Assembly: GCA_038503035.1 (NCBI GenBank)
Contig: JAVSML010024365.1
Coordinates: forward strand, 372,001 to 436,000
Source of the DNA: Crocodylus rhombifer
Lineage: Eukaryota; Chordata; Crocodylia; Crocodylidae
Length of the DNA stretch: 64,000 nt
Reading direction: 5' to 3'
Positions 57,143-64,000 of the stretch are shown here, one piece after another; positions within the stretch are counted from its first letter, which is position 1, and every line of letters starts with the position of its first letter. A model generated the notes under the pieces. The model did no database searches. It was not told where the DNA came from and worked only from the letters and a program-made list of their open reading frames with translations. Made by a program: the position numbers and the translations under genes.

Positions 57143-60079
57143 AGGACGCGTGGAGCATGCGCTACAAAGACCCGGGGCTGCGTGTGAGGCTGTGGTCATG
57201 CTGGTGCCGCACATGTGAGCCTCACCGGCAAGGTTAAGCCCTGCACCTCAGAAGGGCTCTGGGAGTGTCAGCAACTTTTTCTGAGAAAGGGCCAAACTTT
57301 GAGGTTCTTTCTCCAACCTCGCCAGGCCACCAGGGTCTGCCTAACCAGATGTGGGAAGGATGGAGAAGAGGAGTCTCTTGGGATCTTCTGTGCTTTTGAT
57401 TCTCGAGCCCGAGCCAGAAGGGTCTGAGAGGCAACCTCAAAACTGTGCCTTAAGTAGGCACAGAAGGGCCCGAGGAACCTAGCAGAGGCCTGGTTGAAGG
57501 CAGCTCGTAACCTGGTGAGGGTCTGCACGCCTTTACTAAGTCATGTTTGCAGAGGACAGGCTAGGCTGGGACTCACCAGCGATCCCTTCGCTGTAGAGCT
57601 CCTTTCCAAGGTTGGTCTTGGCTACAAGTGGGGCCAGGACATCGAACCCCGGTCCTATGTCCTAATGCCATTCTTCCCCCCCAGGCTTCAGGATTGCAGA
57701 TGGCAGTGGTCATCTGCTTTCAGGAGAAAAGGCTTTTTTCACTATTTGAGGATTGGACTCCAGATTTCCAACCCCCTGAATACTGAAATGCCCACGTTTC
57801 TCAACCTTGATCAGTGGGAGCCATGACGGCTCGTATCCTAGTGTTGCATTGAGCTCCTTTTAGCCACAGTCACTTCCCTCTGCATTCGGGATGTCTCCTT
57901 TCACCTGCTTCTCACCCAGAGAGCTAAAAATCCTCCTGCAGGCTTGCAGTTCGTTGCGGCTTTCTCCTCTGTGCTGGGTAGCAAGGATCCCTCAACCCCG
58001 GCCTCCGCTACGTTTTGAGTCGGAAACAGGAATTTGCCAGCAAAGCTTTTCACAGATTGAGTTCCCTTGGGACTCTCAGACCTTCTCCTCCTCTGCCCCC
58101 TCCCTGCAGCCAGCATCCCACGAGGCCAAGCTGCAGAGAGGGTGATTAGCAGGTCAGGAGTTGCAGCTTCAGAGAAGATGTTAAATCAGATGGGTAGAAA
58201 GTTTCCGCTATAATTGCCTGGGATAATCAGTGAGATTTTTCCATTTCCTTCTGCTAATATTTCCTGTTCAGAATCACCCTGGTGTTGCAATATAAATTCC
58301 AAGTGTTACACATACGGCGATAATTACCTTGCGTCTGATCGGGATGGCCGGTAGTGAGGAGACGGAAAAGGGCAGGTAATGCTTGTTATTATTAATTGCT
58401 TCCTCTTTGTTCCTGCTCTTCTGAAAACCCGAACCACAAAACCCCCTGCCTACCCCAGTCCGACCAGCCATGTTGTCACCCAGCAGACGTGGGGTAAGGC
58501 CGCATCCCCCCGTGTGAGAGGCTGCAGGGTCCTCCAAGCCCACCAGCAGCAAGCTCTCGAGCCCCAAATGTTTGCACTGCTTCACCCTGCCTGCCTTGGG
58601 TGCCTGGAGACCAATGCCATCCTGCAGCCCGTGGGACCCACTGACAGCTGTGATGGGCCCTGGGATCCGTGGGGTGCTCTCCAGGCTCAGCTGCTCTTGC
58701 TGGGGGCAGGGTTCAATTGGCTCCACGCGGGCCGAGATCTGCCCCCACCCTCAATATTGCAACCTTCAAGTCCTCCAAACCCATGAATCAGGCTCCCAGA
58801 AGCACGGCATGAGTTAAAAAAATGTGGGTTTAGAAAAAAATAATGCAAATGTAAATCATGAAATGATTTGCCTTTAGAATATGTCTTTTCAAGCTTCTCT
58901 CTGAAAGCCGGAGGGCTAGACGTCTGCGCATGCATGTGCTTCAAAGCTGCTGCAATTCTTGACTCTAGGATCTGGGGTTATGCAAAAGGACTTCCACTAT
59001 CTTGAGACTCACAAGCAAAAGACCAGAGCTGCAAGCAAGACTTGGATGGGGAAGGCAGGGGAGAGGGTCAGCAGGCTTCATCCTGCAGGTCAGTGGCATA
59101 GGCAGGAACTCTCCTATCACCTAGCCCCATGCACTGCCCACTAGCACACGCTGCTTCTCCTGCTCCCATGCCTGTGCTGGGAAGAGCAAGGAGCTCGGGT
59201 CAAGTTTGCAAAGTACCTTCAGCTCCTTAGACAAGACATACCTGTCCTATATGATTCCTCCTGCCCCCGCTGCTCACAGCAACGCATTGGGATTCCTGCT
59301 CGTTTGCTGCGGATGGTGTGCTGGGTCCCACAATTTACAGCTGCTTCGCCCTGCGCTCCGTTCATAAATTAATCTCCCGGGATTCAACTCCGAGTATCAG
59401 TAACACTCCTGGGGCACTTTATTTACACGCTAATAATAATAATAACGATAAAAGGCAAGCAAGACAAGTTCTGACAACTTTTTGGTAATATCCTGGAATA
59501 AAAGCAAGACCCGGATTTGATGCCTCAAGTTAATTATATCTGCTTGGTGCTAGAAGCTCAGCTCTTTTCCTTCCAGGTGCTATTGTAAGACACTGTTTTC
59601 TTCTCTTTAAAACAAAGTCACCCTCAGAGAATGCCTGGCAGACTACACCGCAGCTACTTTGATTTCTTTATATTTCTTGTCACCGCAGCTATTGACTTCT
59701 TTAATTGTTGTGTTATTTTAGGAAGACAATGTATTTTTGGATTTATTATTTATAGCTGTGATGCCTGTAAGGCACCTGTCTCAAGCTCCTAAGCGCAAAA
59801 CCAATTCTGTGTTTCAGAGACACGGAAAAATAACACAGAGCTGTCAAACCTGAAGAGCACCCTGGCCTCATAAAATGTGAGACATTGCCTTACTCTCCTC
59901 CTTCTCCCAGGAAGAGCCTCTGCATGCAACCACTGCAGCATGCCCTGCAGATCCCCCAGGAAAGGGCAGAAAGTCCAGAGCTGAAGGATACAGCTAGACG
60001 GGGCCATGACCCCAGCTGGAGTAAGCTGCTTAACTACATTGACCCCCATTTTTCTGGGCTCCCCGTGCTACTACTCTCT
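57143..60079. other. Non-coding stretch, no gene recognised
   Basis: Overlapping frames at 57215-57826 and 58274-58817 match nothing known. AT-rich unique sequence at 58160-58420 and 59340-59780 (acgctaataataataataac, aagttaattatatctg) may hold conserved non-coding DNA. Confidence 0.35.
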
Positions 60080-60264
60080 GGGAGCGTCTACACAAGACAC
60101 TTACTGCCCATTCGCGCAGTGTTATTAGGCGAATGCGCAGTAAACGTCACATACGCAACTGCACGGTAACTCTAGCTACTGCACATTTAGTTAGTACTTT
60201 ATTGAGCAAGCACTAAACTAAATGCGCAGCCTCTCAGGTGCATTAATGAACGTGTAGACGCGCT
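60080..60264. mobile_element. Short TIR DNA element (MITE-like), 185 bp
   Basis: The left end gggagcgtctacacaagac and the reverse complement of the right end, agcgcgtctacacgttcattaatg, share gcgtctacac. Interior words include actgcccattcgcgcagt, gcgaatgcgcagtaaacg and gcactaaactaaatgcgcag, which fold on each other. There is no coding capacity. The tctacac end words recall the element at 3338-3793, so both may derive from one superfamily. Confidence 0.65.
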
Positions 60265-61299
60265 GTCTGTCTGTCCGTGGATTCCTTATTTTCCTGTTCT
60301 ACACTTTGTGCTTGATTCAGACTCCCCTGCAATCAGTGAGAAAGCTCCCCTTGATAGCACCGAGCTTTCAGTTCTTCGGGTACTTCAGCTATGAGGTCTG
60401 TAGAAAAAAAGCCTGGCTGGAGGGAGCCAGATGGGACCAAGCTGAACTGCAACAAGAAGGCTTCTGTTTGCTTTGCGTTTCTTTCACAAGCACTGAGCCG
60501 GGGTCAGTGTCGTTCTAGGCGATACTTTAAGGAAAAGATCCTGGACAGAAAGCAGATTTTGGATTTTTTTTTTTGTTTGCCTGGTTGCTTGGACTGAATC
60601 ATTACTTGGAAGCCAAAAACCTGTCCTGCTAGCCAGAGCAACCCAGACAGCACCGCCTCGGCTGGCACCGGTGCTGGCTGCAGGTGAGTTAGCATCTCAG
60701 CCAAAATTCACGGGGAGGCTCCGATCGTACCATGTGTGCATGCACGTGTGTTCCTCCTTGGAGAGGGCGCAGCTGAACATTAGCAAGCGCTGAAGATTAG
60801 TAAAAGGCAGAAAGCAGTACTCCATTGACTGGATTGCAAAAAAAAAAGAAAAAAAAAGGGGGCCATTAATGCTAAGCTTCAGCCAGTGGAACACAGAAAG
60901 CGGTATTAAAGGATTTGCTTTTCATGACCATAATTCAGAGTTACTGTACATTTGATGTTTAATGTATGAACCACAGGTGATTTCAAACTGGCACGGCCTT
61001 CTCTAAATAGTGTTTTAATCTAAGTGTGTTTTTTTTTTAAAGGTTCAGACACTAAGTCTGTCAGACAAGGGGAGAAAAAAAAATAAGGCAAAGCTAGGTG
61101 TGAGAATCCAATGTGGGCACAGGCTTTTGTTCAGTCTTTTATTGAGGTTTTACTTCTAATCTCTGCCTTTTTGATGCAATTTAAGATTAAGGAAATGAAA
61201 AGCAAGGCTGCCTGTGAACAGTTCTACAAACAGGACAGCCCAGGGGCGTTCATAAGACAGTTTTGTAAGAGGCTTTGGGCTGCTTTCCCCAGGAAAGAG
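60265..61299. other. Non-coding stretch, no gene recognised
   Basis: An interrupted A-run (A9-G-A9) sits at about 60838-60857. 60900-61030 is AT-rich. A 120-codon plus frame begins at 61111 but is unrecognised. Confidence 0.35.
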
Positions 61300-61445
61300 C
61301 AGGCCCGGAGGCTAGGCAGCGGCACATCCGGGCGCCGGCGGAGCTGGAAGCAGGGACAGGTTCCCGCAGCCGAGGATCAGAGCCGAGCGGCAATCGCAGG
61401 TGAACGGGGAGGCTGTCCCCGGCCTCGGCAGAAGGCTTGGCCCCA
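61300..61445. other. Small CpG-rich patch
   Basis: About 14 CpG in 145 bases, including catccgggcgccggcgg and cagagccgagcggcaatcgc, against general CpG depletion. It is too short for a standard CpG island and has no visible promoter. Confidence 0.3.
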
Positions 61446-62499
61446 TGTTACACTCGGCACACGTTTCACTTAGATTGCAGTGAATCAGAAAGTTTCCCAC
61501 GCCGCTGCACAGTAATCCCAACACCTGCGATCTCAGGCCCCCGAGCAGGGCTGTGTGGCCGACAAACAGCTGATTATCAGTCCTAGCCCCCGTCTCACCA
61601 ATTCAAGACTCCCATGGGGTGCGGGGCTGGCGCCCACAGACAGCTGGTTGTGGGCCCCAGCCTGCTCATCGCACCAGTCTTGAACTGGCTCCATTATCAG
61701 CTATTATCACACTGAAGCCAGTGAGAAGCACTGGTATCACCCCCATGCAGAGGTCCTACAATAGCACAACATGTATTACTTGACACATGGGCATCTATGT
61801 GTTCAGGCAGGAAACCGTGTGGTAGTAAAGGAAGGACTTTTTGGGCGAGGAGGATTTCCTGATCGTGTTAAGCGCGGTTCACGTGTCATAAGTGTAATGT
61901 GTGACGAGACAGCACAGGGGGCTAACAAGCAGACAAGTACAGCAGCTGCACTTGTGCCACTCTCCTCAATTTGGACACATGGCCACAGACCCTTCGACAT
62001 GCCGGCTTGGTCTGAATGTGATCCGGGGGGTATTTAAGCGTGCGTGCTGCTTCCCGTGTGTAAGGTACCCTGCTGAAGAAGTCACTACAGGCCTTCCTGT
62101 ATTGCGGCTGCTTGGGCCTGAAGTCAGTGGCAAGGGGTGACTTGCTTTACTGCACCCTAGATGGGACTTTTCAGCCATGCCTGTGGTGCCAAGCCCAGAT
62201 AACAGTCCGCACAGGCGACTGGGCTCTCTGCACATGTGTAGAGCTGATGCACTAGCATGCAATACTCGACTAGCATTGCACTAGCGTGCGATAGATAGAC
62301 TGCTCCCAACAGCCCAGCTACCATGTGCTACACCAAATACATCCTTTCCCTTTGCCTCCTTCTCCTCCCACGTGTTGCCTATGAAGACTGTATGCTCTTT
62401 GGGGCAGGTATGTCTTTTGCTATGCATGCATCTGCTGATAGAAGAACAGAATCCGCTCTTGCCTGGGGCACGTAGGAGTGACTGCGATAAAAATGATGC
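61446..62499. other. Non-coding stretch, no gene recognised
   Basis: A repetitive gcactagc/gcattgcac cluster at 62245-62295 may be the end of a decayed element (agatagactgctccc). The part at 61770-62100 has a tatttaag word at 62031 but no long terminal repeat could be delimited. Confidence 0.3.
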
Positions 62500-62960
62500 A
62501 TGAGGGTGTTTTGTGCGCTGTATCGCTGGGGTGAATCGGCAGACCCGCCCCCATCTTTTGGGAGGTATCTATCACCCGTTCCAGCCAGCCATTAGCGGTA
62601 TTTGTATTCGTACAGTGAGATCCTTTGAAACACTGCGACAACAAGGAGGAAACAAGCTCCTGCCAGAGAAGCCATCTAAGATAATCAAATCCTTCCGCAT
62701 GGTGATGAATCAGTGCTGTTTATCCCAGTGCGCTGTGAGGTCGCCGGCAGACCACACAAAATCATTATTAAAGAACTTCGCCATTTGTTCAGGATCACTT
62801 GCAGCCTCATTACCCGGATGGGAGATGATCTCGCTCTGTCCTGGGCGCAGATCCAAAGAGGTCATTAATAACAATTGTCACAAATTTTGCACAGGGAAGA
62901 AAGATTTATCTTCAATTAACACTGTGTAATTCTCCAAGCTTTTGCCTTGCAGGTAAACAG
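62500..62960. promoter_or_regulatory. Block resembling conserved non-coding DNA
   Basis: Sequence of even complexity with ccattagcggtatttg, gatgaatcagtgctg, aaaatcattattaaag, gtcattaataacaattg and cttcaattaacactg, and no repeat ends. A plus frame at 62513-62929 (138 codons) crosses it but its protein is unrecognised. I favour an enhancer-type element. Confidence 0.35.
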
Positions 62961-64000
62961 TTTGTGGGAAGCTTTAAAAAAACAAAGAATAAGCTTTTTT
63001 TTTCCCAAAGAGCTGGAAGGGGGAAGATCAGTCATCCATCCCTGTCATCTGGAGCTCCACAGACCAAAGGGGTCCGTCAGCAAAGCAAAGACACCTCCTT
63101 GTTGAGTCCGATGCAGCAGAAGACAGCGATGGACCTGATCCAGCCTCCCTGGAAACTGAGCCTTGAGGGGCTTTTACCATTGCTGAGCAGCAGCAGCATT
63201 GGACCCTAGGGGCTCATTCAGACTGAAACCAAGGCTTTCCATGCTCATTCTTCATTGCTGTCTTCCCTAGAAGAACAGGCTGGTAATAGGAGCTTTGTTA
63301 AGCCCGACACAACTTCTGCTTCTCCCTGTAAACACCTACTTGAAGGCTGACGTCTTCCTGTCCCTGGCATCAGCTGCCCTGCAGCCTGCAACCTCTCTTA
63401 TTTGCTTCAGAGCTGGGGCCCTGAGCAAGCACGATGGAGCAGCTGGAGCTAAAATAATCCCATCCGAGTCCCTGGGAACAACAGCGAGAAACAGAGAAGC
63501 CGGCTGCCCAAAGGCATCAAGGGTTCACAGTTTGGGGAAGTTTTAGCCCCGCTGTTCTCAGAGGGGCTGAGGTACCTTGCTCCCACTGGGATCTATTGAT
63601 GAGCCTGTCTCAGTGGGAGATGGGTGCCTAAATCCCTTTCACAATGTAGCCCAATTTGCATTAAGAAAGATGGCTCGACAGGATGAGTGTGGCACAGTGA
63701 GGGTGTGGTGCAGAGTGCATGCAGACGGGAGCCCCACGGGCAGTGAGAAACCAGCGTGTCATGGGGGGAAAAAACTTAGAAGATCTGAAAAATCAAAGGC
63801 ATGCTCCGAGCCAGGGCATCATGCCGCAAGTGGCTTAGGCCACCTCTGCGTGGCAGGCGACGGGTCAGGGCGAGGACAGGCAGCACAGCTGCAAAGACGG
63901 CAAGAGGCAGACGGTGCTGCTGGGGCTGGGTCTTGAAGTGGCCCATGCAGTGCAGCGCTGGAGTCGGGCAGGGGACGTCTGTGAAGAAGCAGGCACCTCG
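62961..64000. other. Non-coding stretch, no gene recognised
   Basis: A T10 run precedes 63003. The words gatgggtgcctaaatccctt at about 63618 resemble an old amniote repeat. A plus frame at 63577-63936 (119 codons) has no recognisable domain and may simply run over that repeat. Confidence 0.35.

Noticed and set aside
61770..62300. Solo retroviral-type LTR suggested by a tatttaag word
   Set aside because: I could not find matching TG...CA ends, a poly-A signal or a target duplication.
1..64000. CRISPR array, prokaryotic operon or viral genome
   Set aside because: No regular spacer array, no dense co-directional genes, and the LINE/SINE content is vertebrate.

Overview
The window looks like nuclear DNA of a sauropsid vertebrate, most probably a crocodilian, with a turtle as the alternative. 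The reasons are the many CR1 LINE fragments carrying the reptile/bird type 3' end, old MIR-type SINE remnants beside them, several families of short inverted-repeat DNA elements, no primate or rodent type L1/Alu, and long AT-rich stretches full of homeodomain-like TAATTA/ATTA words. This assignment is inference from repeat content read by eye; no database was searched.

I recognise no host protein-coding exon, tRNA, rRNA or CRISPR array. The only protein family I can support is the CR1 LINE ORF2 (endonuclease and reverse transcriptase), present as broken copies: a long reverse-strand copy at 44758-46440 with most of the reverse transcriptase; an internally deleted copy at 34296-35032 beside an inverted endonuclease piece at 33850-34036; an old copy split by a DNA element at 23320-25303; and short 3' tails at 9835-10134, 21219-21360, 32808-33104, 35110-35252, 54702-54905 and 55955-56205.

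Layout. 1-9.8 kb is mostly unannotatable DNA with a palindromic element around a microsatellite (2.3-2.6 kb), a TIR element (3.3-3.8 kb), AT-rich sequence and a MIR. 9.8-14.5 kb holds a CR1, a MIR, a CRE-containing AT-rich block, a hAT-like short element with a probable target duplication, and a large C-rich minisatellite with a run of 29 C. 14.5-23.3 kb is GC-richer DNA without recognised genes, then AT-rich DNA that looks like conserved non-coding sequence. 23.3-25.3 kb is a nested CR1/DNA-element block. 32.7-35.3 kb is a CR1 cluster with nesting and inversion. 44.7-46.4 kb is the best CR1 copy. 49.4-52.6 kb is bounded by a perfect 133-bp inverted repeat and contains a Penelope-like or SINE-like fragment with a hammerhead-like motif. 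54.7-64 kb has two more CR1 tails, a TIR element and conserved-looking AT-rich blocks.

The region therefore reads as intergenic or deep intronic DNA, perhaps a regulatory landscape around a developmental gene outside the window. The least expected structure is the exact 133-bp inverted duplication at 49401-49533 and 52507-52639. I did not find a convincing new multi-gene system.
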